The notes under the pieces were generated by a model. The model worked only from the letters and a program-made list of their open reading frames with translations. It was not told the DNA's origin and ran no database searches. Positions 34,308 to 41,649 of a stretch of DNA of 64,000 nucleotides are shown in pieces; the first letter of the stretch is position 1, and the number at the start of each line of letters is the position of its first letter. Both the position numbers and the translations under genes were made by a program. The DNA is from a bacterium 336/3 (GTDB taxonomy: Bacteria; Bacteroidota; Bacteroidia; Cytophagales; Thermonemataceae). Location of the stretch: the NCBI GenBank assembly GCA_001281695.1, contig LJIE01000001.1, forward strand, positions 3,557,521 through 3,621,520. The letters are read 5' to 3'.

Positions 34308-34738
34308 ATGCCTTCTGAAAACATTTATTCGAATGATTGTTCTAATATTTATTATATTCCAGATATTCATACTCTACATTTAGAGTTTGTTGGAAAAATA
34401 GATAGTGATGAGTATAAAAATGCTTTTAATAAGCTTTTAGAGCTCATCATCAGTAAGAATGCTGATGCCATTATTGCCGACCAAACCAAGAGTCAAGGCA
34501 GTGCCATGGATTCAAGGGCATGGCTTGTTGTAAAATGGCTTCCAGAATTAAGAAAAGAACTTGGAGATAGAAAAATTCTTCTTGCAGGTATTTCAGAAAC
34601 CAAATTTGGTTTTAAGAAAGTGATTAGTCAGTATATAGAACAACTTTCAAAAAAATGACTGCTCTGCCAGTAGAAAGTTTTAGTAAGATAGATGATGCTA
34701 TCCAATGGATTAAAAGTAACAGACAAAATCAAGATTAG
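34308..34738 (+). pseudogene. STAS/SpoIIAA-like protein, paralogue 3, frameshifted at an A7 tract
   Basis: The frame matches the other copies up to residue 116 (QYIEQLSKK), then meets TGA at 34656-34658. The missing end, MTALPVESF followed by DDAIQWIKS, continues in the +2 frame to a TAG at 34736-34738. The break is in a run of seven A (34649-34655); eight would restore one frame of about 143 residues aligned end to end with the paralogues. Either a pseudogene, a homopolymer sequencing error, or a slippage-controlled gene. Here the substitution DQTKSQGSAMDS replaces DQTKSKGGSMEA. Confidence 0.75.
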
Positions 34739-34743
34739 CAAAG

Positions 34744-34777
34744 AATAAAAAAGCCCTTTTACAAGGGCTTTTTTATT
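34744..34777. terminator. Bidirectional terminator between the STAS cluster and tuf
   Basis: A perfect 15-bp stem AATAAAAAAGCCCTT (34744-34758) with its complement (34763-34777), loop TTAC, T-rich in both directions. Confidence 0.9.
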
Positions 34778-34797
34778 CTAAGTATATGAATAGAGTA

Positions 34798-35985
34798 TTA
34801 GTCTAAGATTTCTGTAATCTGACCAGCACCTACTGTTCTACCACCTTCACGGATAGCGAAACGTAAACCTTTCTCCATAGCCACTTTGTTGATAAGTGTT
34901 ACTTCGATAGTGATGTTATCACCAGGCATAACCATTTCTACACCTTCAGGAAGCATAATCTCTCCTGTTACGTCAGTAGTTCTTAAATAGAACTGAGGAC
35001 GGTATTTGTTGAAGAATGGAGTATGACGACCACCTTCTTCTTTGCTCAATACGTAAATCTCAGCTTTAAATTTAGCGTGAGGAGTTACTGAACCTGGCTT
35101 ACAGATAACCATACCACGACGGATTTGAGTTTTCTCAACACCACGTAATAACAAACCTACGTTATCACCAGCTTCACCTCTATCCAAAATCTTACGGAAC
35201 ATTTCAACACCTGTAACTACAGACTTCAAACCTTCAGCACCCATACCTAAGATTTCTACAGGATCACCAGAGTTGATAACACCTCTCTCAATACGACCAG
35301 TAGCAACAGTACCACGACCAGTAATAGAGAATACGTCTTCAACAGGCATCAAGAAATCTTTATCAACCAAACGAGGAGGAATAGGAATCCAGTTATCAAC
35401 AGCTTCCATTAATTTATCGATAGTTTCAACCCACTTAGGCTCGCCATTCAATCCACCAAGAGCAGAACCACGAACGACAGGGATGTTATCACCATCAAAT
35501 TGATAGAAAGAAAGCAATTCACGTACTTCCATTTCTACTAAGTCTAATAATTCAGGGTCATCTACCATGTCCACTTTGTTCATGAACACAACTAATTGAG
35601 GTACACCTACCTGACGAGCAAGAAGGATGTGCTCACGAGTTTGAGGCATAGGACCATCTGTAGAAGCAACTACAAGGATAGCACCATCCATCTGAGCAGC
35701 ACCTGTAACCATGTTCTTAACGTAGTCAGCGTGACCTGGACAGTCAACGTGAGCATAGTGACGGTTAGCTGTTTGGTATTCTACGTGAGACGTATTGATT
35801 GTGATACCTCTTTCTTTTTCTTCAGGAGCGTTATCAATAGATGAGAAATCTCTTTTCTCAGCAAGACCCTTGTTTGCAAGTACCATTGTGATAGCTGCTG
35901 TAAGGGTGGTCTTTCCGTGGTCAACGTGACCGATAGTACCAATGTTTACGTGGGGTTTGGAACGGTCAAAACTTTCTTTTGCCAT
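34798..35985 (-). CDS. tuf: Elongation factor Tu
   Basis: GTPase that delivers aminoacyl-tRNA to the ribosome. 395 residues, complete: GHVDHGKTT (G1), [12 protein letters not shown] (G2), [15 protein letters not shown]-type G3, [12 protein letters not shown] (G4), GSALGGLNG (G5), then domains II and III ending [12 protein letters not shown]. The usual 'rpsG-fusA-tuf' context is absent; instead three tRNA genes lie upstream on the same strand, the tufB-type arrangement. Confidence 0.99.
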   Translation of the reverse strand: MAKESFDRSKPHVNIGTIGHVDHGKTTLTAAITMVLANKGLAEKRDFSSIDNAPEEKERGITINTSHVEYQTANRHYAHVDCPGHADYVKNMVTGAAQMDGAILVVASTDGPMPQTREHILLARQVGVPQLVVFMNKVDMVDDPELLDLVEMEVRELLSFYQFDGDNIPVVRGSALGGLNGEPKWVETIDKLMEAVDNWIPIPPRLVDKDFLMPVEDVFSITGRGTVATGRIERGVINSGDPVEILGMGAEGLKSVVTGVEMFRKILDRGEAGDNVGLLLRGVEKTQIRRGMVICKPGSVTPHAKFKAEIYVLSKEEGGRHTPFFNKYRPQFYLRTTDVTGEIMLPEGVEMVMPGDNITIEVTLINKVAMEKGLRFAIREGGRTVGAGQITEILD

Positions 35986-36060
35986 GCTTGAAAAATCCTC
36001 AGTTTAAGGGTTTAAAAATTTGAACGAAACTAAATAAAAAAATAGCTCGGTTTTGATTAG

Positions 36061-36132
36061 AGCCAACGATGGGAATTGAACCCACGACCCCTTCCTTACC
36101 AAGGAAGTACTCTACCCCTGAGCTACGTCGGC
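36061..36132 (-). tRNA. tRNA-Thr (GGT)
   Basis: Cloverleaf in 72 bases: acceptor GCCGACG/CGTTGGC, anticodon stem CTTCC/GGAAG with loop TTGGTAA (anticodon GGT), T loop TTCAATT. CCA is not encoded. 75 bases upstream of tuf. Confidence 0.95.
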
Positions 36133-36171
36133 TTGTAAAAATTAATTTACAAAACCTTACTAAATTTTTCG

Positions 36172-36244
36172 AGCGGGAGACGAGGCTCGAACCCGCGACC
36201 TATAGCTTGGAAGGCTATCGCTCTACCAACTGAGCTACTCCCGC
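36172..36244 (-). tRNA. tRNA-Gly (TCC)
   Basis: 73 bases: acceptor GCGGGAG/CTCCCGC, anticodon stem ATAGC/GCTAT with loop CTTCCAA (anticodon TCC), T loop TTCGAGC. CCA is not encoded. Lies 39 bases upstream of tRNA-Thr on the minus strand. Confidence 0.95.
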
Positions 36245-36293
36245 TTGTATCTATAATTTTCATTATAGATTTTCTCTTTGCAGAAAAGAGAAG

Positions 36294-36376
36294 TGGGGTA
36301 AGATGGATTCGAACCACCGAAGACGTACGTCAGCAGATTTACAGTCTGCCCCATTTGGCCACTCTGGTATTACCCC
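36294..36376 (-). tRNA. tRNA-Tyr (GTA)
   Basis: 83 bases with the long class II variable arm; acceptor GGGGTAA/TTACCCC, anticodon loop TGTAAAT between CAGAC and a CTG-containing arm (anticodon GTA), T loop TTCGAAT. First gene of the Tyr-Gly-Thr-tuf transcript. Confidence 0.95.
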
Positions 36377-36392
36377 GTTTGTATTTGGTCTG

Positions 36393-36423
36393 CAAAGGTA
36401 ACTCTAATTTTGAAACTGTCAAA
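36393..36423 (-). promoter_or_regulatory. Promoter of the tRNA-Tyr-Gly-Thr-tuf operon
   Basis: TTTG (36420-36423, in the context TTTGACA), exactly 19 bases, then perfect TACCTTTG (36393-36400). It is the best match to the Bacteroidetes sigma-A consensus in the window, fitting a highly expressed operon. Confidence 0.8.
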
Positions 36424-36479
36424 AAAAACACTAAAAATATTTTTAAAATATTTTTACATGTAACATAAAAGTCTCATTT

Positions 36480-37811
36480 TTAAGTATTTTCAAATACTGG
36501 TTTTGTTAAAAATTCTGGTTTTGTAGTTTTTATATGAGCTTTTAATTGATTAAGTATGGAATATAATCCAAAGTAAGTTCGATTGATATACAAACCGTGT
36601 CTTGAGCCTCTTGCTTGATTTGTTTTGCGAAGTTCCTCCATACGAGCAAGTTTTTCTGCATACTGATAAATTTCCTGAAAATAATCATCATTACCAAAAT
36701 CAAAACTATCTGTATGAAAAGGTTTACCCAAAAGCCTAATCATTTCTTTAAAAATATTCATAAAGAAAGCTTGTTGCTCAATAGTGTCTTGTTCTAAAAT
36801 AAAATCAAGTTGTTTGAAGCGTTCCAAGAGTGTTGCATCATCTGTAAGCAAATGAGGATTAATGATGATAAAATAATTATCATAGTAATCATTAGGTATT
36901 TCTTTGATACAACCAAAATCAATCACACCTATTTTACCTTCTTGTGTAAGCAAAAAGTTGCCTGGATGAGGGTCAGCATGAACAGCTTTTAGTGTATGTA
37001 CCTGATAATCATAAAAATCCCAAAGAGCCTGCCCTATTTTATTACGTATTTCTTGGCTGGGATTAGTTTGCAGAAACTCAGTAAGATGTTGTCCATCAAG
37101 CCAATCCATTGTCAAAATACGTTTACACGAATATTCTGGATAATACTCTGCAAAAAATAAATCAGGAAAATGAGCACAAGCTTTTGAAATTTCTACTGAA
37201 CGTTTCAACTCTAAGTCATAATCAGCCTCTTCTAACAACTTACCTTCTACTTCCCCCATGTACATTTCTAGGTCTTTTTCATTCATGTTGAGTAAGCGAA
37301 CAGCAAAAGGTTTCACCATTTTCAAATCTGACTTAATACTATCTGCTACACCTGGGTATTGTATTTTTACAGCTAATTTTTTTGTTCCTAATTTAGCCTG
37401 ATGTACCTGCCCAATAGATGCTGCATTGATAGCTTCTTTACTAAATGTGTCAAATATTTCAGTAGGAACTTTTCCTAAATTCTGTTTAAAGGTTTTCACT
37501 ACCAAAGGATAAGAAAGTGGCGGAGCAGAATATTGAGCCATTGTAAAACGGTCTGTATAAGCCTTGGGCAATACATTTTTATCCATACTCATCATTTGAG
37601 CTACTTTTAAGGCACTTCCTTTCAATTGACTCAAAGTATCATAAATATCTTTTGCATTGTCTTCATGTAATTCTTCTTTGGTAAGTTCAGGATTCACCAT
37701 TTTTTTTGCATAGTGCTTTACATAATTCCCTCCTAATTTTACACCCGTCTGTATAAACTTTGTAGCTCTTGCAATTTTAGAAGTAGGGATACTCTTTTGA
37801 TCTTTTTTCAT
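36480..37811 (-). CDS. AarF/UbiB (ABC1) family protein kinase-like
   Basis: 443 residues of the atypical-kinase family linked to quinone/isoprenoid metabolism. Visible: the KxGQ-like segment LKGSALKVAQMMS, AINAASIGQVHQAKLGTKKLAVKIQYPG (A-rich loop and Lys), LLEEADYDLELKRS, HADPHPGNFLLTQEGKIGVIDFG (catalytic and DFG region). No clear C-terminal membrane helices, unlike UbiB. Partner of the TetR-like gene 23 bases upstream. Confidence 0.92.
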   Translation of the reverse strand: MKKDQKSIPTSKIARATKFIQTGVKLGGNYVKHYAKKMVNPELTKEELHEDNAKDIYDTLSQLKGSALKVAQMMSMDKNVLPKAYTDRFTMAQYSAPPLSYPLVVKTFKQNLGKVPTEIFDTFSKEAINAASIGQVHQAKLGTKKLAVKIQYPGVADSIKSDLKMVKPFAVRLLNMNEKDLEMYMGEVEGKLLEEADYDLELKRSVEISKACAHFPDLFFAEYYPEYSCKRILTMDWLDGQHLTEFLQTNPSQEIRNKIGQALWDFYDYQVHTLKAVHADPHPGNFLLTQEGKIGVIDFGCIKEIPNDYYDNYFIIINPHLLTDDATLLERFKQLDFILEQDTIEQQAFFMNIFKEMIRLLGKPFHTDSFDFGNDDYFQEIYQYAEKLARMEELRKTNQARGSRHGLYINRTYFGLYSILNQLKAHIKTTKPEFLTKPVFENT

Positions 37812-37834
37812 AGTTTTCGTGAATCTATCACGTT

Positions 37835-38500
37835 TTAGAATTTAAGGTTTTGAAAAGAAAATTTAGTAAAATCAATAAAACTATCTATAAAACTATGTCC
37901 AGTCAAGTCAAAAAACAAATTTACAGATTTTTCTACAGCTGCATCTGTTTGTTCAAAATTACTACTGGCATCTTTTATCCAAAAATTAAGTAAATACATG
38001 GTTTGCCCCCATAGAATTTTTGGATAAGCATTGTTGATAATATTCCTATTTTTGACTTCTTCTGTTTCTTGAGCTTCAGAAAGTAATTCTTGAGCATAAG
38101 CCATAAACTCCTCCTTAAATTTTGTAAAAGCAGCCTTTTTCTGCCACATGGGTGAACTTTGTGAAGATAATACTAATGTAATAAAACTTCTATGTGAACG
38201 TAGGTTTTCAAGCCAAGTATAATCAAAAGCTAATAGTTTTTCTCTTACTGAATATGCTTGATATTGTTCATCTGCCAATATCTGATTTTTAGTTTCTACA
38301 AAGAAATAAAGCCATATATTACTTTCAAGAGCATCTATTGTCCCATAAGTTTCATAAAAAGTATTTTCATCTACTGATGCAAATTTACAAAATTCGTAAG
38401 CACTTTGTGGACGTTTATTATGTTCTAAAACAAACTGAATGTATAACTCTTGCCAGTTGGGTGTGCTTTCATTTGTCTTATTTTTATTTTGCTTTGCCAT
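37835..38500 (-). CDS. TetR-like protein, partner of the AarF gene
   Basis: 221 residues, all helical. The N-terminal helix-turn-helix (NKRPQSAYEFCKFASVDENTFYETYGTIDALES) resembles TetR but is weakly conserved; the rest is a TetR C-terminal-like ligand/dimer domain (LLAFDYTWLENLRSHRSFI). The pair TetR-like plus AarF is common in Bacteroidetes. It may regulate the operon or act as a partner protein rather than a DNA binder. Confidence 0.75.
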   Translation of the reverse strand: MAKQNKNKTNESTPNWQELYIQFVLEHNKRPQSAYEFCKFASVDENTFYETYGTIDALESNIWLYFFVETKNQILADEQYQAYSVREKLLAFDYTWLENLRSHRSFITLVLSSQSSPMWQKKAAFTKFKEEFMAYAQELLSEAQETEEVKNRNIINNAYPKILWGQTMYLLNFWIKDASSNFEQTDAAVEKSVNLFFDLTGHSFIDSFIDFTKFSFQNLKF

Positions 38501-38660
38501 ATTTTTTTTAGTGTTTTTATAAAATTTTAACTAAGTTTAAGCCAAGAAAGTTTTGCAATGTAAATAAGTTTTACTTTTTTTGTTGAGTTTTTTGAATTCG
38601 TTTTGTATTAAAACCGATTTGGCACTATTTGTGTGTTTTTTTTGTATTGCCAAGCTTAAA

Positions 38661-38668
38661 TAAATTTG
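38661..38668 (+). promoter_or_regulatory. Putative -7 element for the OmpA-family gene
   Basis: Perfect TAAATTTG 18 bases before the start codon. A TTTG lies 16 bases upstream (too close), so the -33 element is unclear. Confidence 0.4.
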
Positions 38669-38685
38669 TAAAATAAAAAAGTGTT

Positions 38686-39735
38686 ATGAAAGCAGCCAAA
38701 ATGTTTATGCTCGCCCTTATTGCTCTATGTTGCATGATGGGTGAATCTTATGCTCAGAAAGAAAAAAAGCCAAAGAAAGGTGTTACTCCTCGTAAAGTAA
38801 CTGTACCTATCGTCTATAAAGTAGATACAGATAATGATGGTGTACCTGATGTAAGAGATCAATGCCCTAATACTCCAAAATCTCAGAAAGTGAACGATTA
38901 TGGTTGTCCTACTGATACAGATAATGATGGTGTATATGATTTTGAAGATAAATGCCCTGGCACACCTGGTGATGGTGAAGCTAATCTCCAATCAATGGGT
39001 TCTAAAGAAAATGGAGGCTGTCCTTGGGGAGATAAAGATGGTGATGGTTTCTTAGATAACGCTGACAAATGTCCTGAAATAGCTGGTGTTGCTCGTTTCT
39101 TTGGTTGTCCAGCCCCTGACTTTGATGGTGATGGTGTACCAGATGATGAAGATGATTGTAAAGATAAAAAAGGACCAAGACACAATAGAGGCTGTCCAGA
39201 AAATAAAGACTCTGATGGTGATGGTTTGTTAGATCAAGATGATGCTTGTCCAGAAAAACCAGGTCCAAAAGATATGAAAGGTTGCCCGAAAGTAACTTCA
39301 GATACAGAAGAAGCTCTTTTACGCCAAGCTAGTAAAGTTCAGTTCGAATCAGGTAAAGCAAGTATTGCTGCTGCAAATCAGAAAAAATGGTATCCTATTT
39401 TGGATAAAGTAGCTGATTTGATGAAAAACAAACCAGAAACGTTCATGTTGATTGAAGGACATACAGATAACGTAAAGCCGAAAGTATCTCCTTTTGCTGA
39501 TAACAAAGCACTTTCTGAAGCAAGAGCTAAATTTGTAATGGATTATTTAGTCAATAAAGGTGTAAATGCCAATCGTTTGAAAGCAGTAGGATATGGAGAT
39601 TTGAAACCTTTTGGAGAGGAAGAAGCTAATTACAAACCTGGTGATCAAGGTATTGTAGAAGCTAATAAATCAGCAGCTCAGAAAGAGCAAAACCGTCGTG
39701 TGAAAATGACCATTGCTGGTACAAAACTTTGGTAA
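38686..39735 (+). CDS. OmpA family protein with thrombospondin type-3 calcium repeats
   Basis: 349 residues. Signal peptide (ending GESYAQ), then five TSP3-type repeats with D-x-D-x-D-G motifs and paired Cys (DTDNDGVPDVRDQCP, DTDNDGVYDFEDKCP, DKDGDGFLDNADKCP, DFDGDGVPDDEDDC, DSDGDGLLDQDDACP), then an OmpA-C peptidoglycan-binding domain from about 220 (VQFESGKASI, IEGHTDN, LSEARAKFVMDYLVNKG, QNRRVKM). There is no beta barrel, so it is likely periplasmic or held to the outer membrane by partners. Calcium binding is expected from the motif. Confidence 0.93.
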   Translation: MKAAKMFMLALIALCCMMGESYAQKEKKPKKGVTPRKVTVPIVYKVDTDNDGVPDVRDQCPNTPKSQKVNDYGCPTDTDNDGVYDFEDKCPGTPGDGEANLQSMGSKENGGCPWGDKDGDGFLDNADKCPEIAGVARFFGCPAPDFDGDGVPDDEDDCKDKKGPRHNRGCPENKDSDGDGLLDQDDACPEKPGPKDMKGCPKVTSDTEEALLRQASKVQFESGKASIAAANQKKWYPILDKVADLMKNKPETFMLIEGHTDNVKPKVSPFADNKALSEARAKFVMDYLVNKGVNANRLKAVGYGDLKPFGEEEANYKPGDQGIVEANKSAAQKEQNRRVKMTIAGTKLW

Positions 39736-39750
39736 TTTTCAAATATTTTA

Positions 39751-39789
39751 AATAAAAAAGCCTGTAAATAATTTACAGGCTTTTTTATT
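39751..39789. terminator. Bidirectional terminator after the OmpA-family gene
   Basis: An 18-bp stem (39751-39768 with 39772-39789) containing GCCTGTAAA, A run left and T run right; it ends both the OmpA gene and the convergent DUF423 gene. Confidence 0.9.
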
Positions 39790-40165
39790 TCTTAATAACA
39801 CTTACAGCTATTAATATCCAACCCACAATAAAAAAAACTCCACCAATTGGTGTCACAACCCCTAAAGCTTTCATAGATGTGATAGAAAGCACATATAACG
39901 ATCCCGAAAAGAGCAAAATTCCTATCAAAAAACTATAACCAGCCCAAGTAAGCCATTTTGTATTGTATTTTTCTTGGCTTTGTAAAATTCCTACCAAAGC
40001 TATTGCAAAAACATGGTAAAAATGATATTCATTGGCTGTTTTAAAAACCTCTGTATAACCATTTTCTTGTAAGATATTTTTGAGAGCATGAGCTCCGAAA
40101 GCTCCAATACTTACAGCCAAAGCCCCTAAAATTGCTGAAACAGATATTGTATATTTATATTGCAT
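39785..40165 (-). CDS. DUF423 family inner-membrane protein
   Basis: 126 residues with four membrane helices (about 7-27, 50-66, 76-95, 102-124). The DUF423 pattern is clear: ILGALAVSIGAFGAHALK, FKTANEYHFYHVFAIALVG, WAGYSFLIGILLFSGSLYVLSIT, LGVVTPIGGVFFIVGWILIA. Related to E. coli YgdD. Function unknown. Divergent from mgtE. Confidence 0.92.
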   Translation of the reverse strand: MQYKYTISVSAILGALAVSIGAFGAHALKNILQENGYTEVFKTANEYHFYHVFAIALVGILQSQEKYNTKWLTWAGYSFLIGILLFSGSLYVLSITSMKALGVVTPIGGVFFIVGWILIAVSVIKK

Positions 40166-40177
40166 ATTTTATGTTTT

Positions 40178-40212
40178 TTTGAAAGCAAATTTAGAAAAAA
40201 GCCTTAAATTTG
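40178..40212 (+). promoter_or_regulatory. Possible mgtE promoter
   Basis: TTTG (40178-40181) and perfect TAAATTTG (40205-40212), spacer 23, longer than usual. Confidence 0.4.
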
Positions 40213-40218
40213 AACAAG
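40186..40218 (-). promoter_or_regulatory. Possible DUF423 promoter
   Basis: Minus strand: CTTG (40215-40218), 21-base spacer, perfect TAAATTTG (40186-40193). Interlocks with the mgtE promoter. Confidence 0.5.
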
Positions 40219-40254
40219 TAACCAAGCTAAATACTTGTCGCCTTTTATCTTGTC

Positions 40255-41613
40255 ATGTCCGAAATCCTTAGCAAAGAGTACCTACAATTAGTTCAAGAAG
40301 CTTTTGAACACAATAATACTGCTATTATCCAAGAACAAGTGCAAGAGTTGCACTATGCAGATATTGCTGCCTTGGTATACGAATTGGAAGATGATCAAGC
40401 TGATTTCTTATTAAGAAATTTAGAAACAGAAATTGCTTCAGAGGTAATCAGTGAATTGGCTGAAGAAGTAAGAAATAATTTTTTCAAAAATCTTCCTTAT
40501 CAAAAATTAGCTGAATATATAGATTTGATGGACTCAGATGATGCTGTAGATATTTTAAAAGAGCAGCCCATACAAATACGAGAACAAGTCATTGCTACCC
40601 TGAAAGATAGAGAGAAGGCAAAAGATATTATTTATCTATTGCCTTATGACGAAGATACAGCAGGCGGACTCATGGCAAAAGAAATTATCAAAGCCAATAT
40701 CAATTGGAATGTCAAACAATGTATTGAAGAAATACGCAGACAAGCAGAAAAAGTAGAAAAGATATATTCTATTTATGTAGTGGATAATAGTGGCGTTTTG
40801 AAAGGTAGAGTATCCTTGAAAAAAATCATTTTGAGTGCTGATGATACCCTTATTGCAGATATTTATGAAGATGAAGAACTTATTTTTGTAGAAACTTACA
40901 AAGACCAAGAAGAAGTAGTGAGTTTGATGCGAAAGTATGATTTAGAAAGCATCCCTGTTGTAAATGTACAAGGAAAACTCCTTGGAAGAATCACGATTGA
41001 TGATGTGGTAGATGTAATGCAAGAACAAGCTGAAGCTGAAAGGCAAGCTATGTCAGGGCTTTCAGGAGATGTAGAAGAAGATGATACCATTTGGACATCT
41101 GTAAAAGCTCGCTTACCTTGGCTTGTAGTAGGTATGATTGGTGGAATGCTTGCAGCATCTGTAACTAATATGCTTGGGCAGCCTGTTATTCTACTGGTTT
41201 CTGTTTTAGCAAATTTTACAACACTTATTGCAGGTACAGGTGGTAATGTAGGTGTACAATCTTCTTCTATTATTTTACAAAGTTTGGCAAATAAATCTGT
41301 TTTTGAGCTGGGAACTTTTGAAAGACTTTTCAAAGTTTTAATTATTGCCATTTTTAATGGTTTGATTTTGAGTTTGTTTGTCTTAGGAGTTTGTTTGCTT
41401 TTTGGTTATGATAGCAAAGTCGCAATTGTGGTTGCGATTGCCTTATTTTCTGTAATACTATTGGCTTCACTAATGGGGACAATTACACCTTTGGTTTTAG
41501 ATAGATTTGGCATCAACCCAGCTTTGGCAGCAGGTCCTTTTATCACAACAGCAAACGATTTGATTGGACTAACTGTATATTTCTTAATTGCTAGACTTAT
41601 ATATCAAATCTAA
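40255..41613 (+). CDS. mgtE: Magnesium transporter MgtE
   Basis: Mg2+ channel with cytosolic Mg-sensing. 452 residues: N domain of helical repeats (LVYELEDDQADFLLRNL, LIDLMDSDDAVDIL), two CBS domains (YSIYVVDNSGVLKGRVSLKKII and DLESIPVVNVQGKLLGRITIDDVVDVMQEQ), then five membrane helices beginning RLPWLVVGMIGGMLAAS, with the pore segment AGTGGNVGVQSSSIILQSLA and PFITTANDLIGLTVYF. Complete. Confidence 0.96.
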   Translation: MSEILSKEYLQLVQEAFEHNNTAIIQEQVQELHYADIAALVYELEDDQADFLLRNLETEIASEVISELAEEVRNNFFKNLPYQKLAEYIDLMDSDDAVDILKEQPIQIREQVIATLKDREKAKDIIYLLPYDEDTAGGLMAKEIIKANINWNVKQCIEEIRRQAEKVEKIYSIYVVDNSGVLKGRVSLKKIILSADDTLIADIYEDEELIFVETYKDQEEVVSLMRKYDLESIPVVNVQGKLLGRITIDDVVDVMQEQAEAERQAMSGLSGDVEEDDTIWTSVKARLPWLVVGMIGGMLAASVTNMLGQPVILLVSVLANFTTLIAGTGGNVGVQSSSIILQSLANKSVFELGTFERLFKVLIIAIFNGLILSLFVLGVCLLFGYDSKVAIVVAIALFSVILLASLMGTITPLVLDRFGINPALAAGPFITTANDLIGLTVYFLIARLIYQI

Positions 41614-41649
41614 TTTTTATTCAATTAAACAACTTGATTTACCAAAATT

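Noticed and set aside
38898-39268. Minus-strand open frames rich in Ser/Pro/His
   Set aside because: Antisense to the Asp-rich TSP3 repeats of the OmpA-family gene; the low-complexity composition mirrors that repeat.
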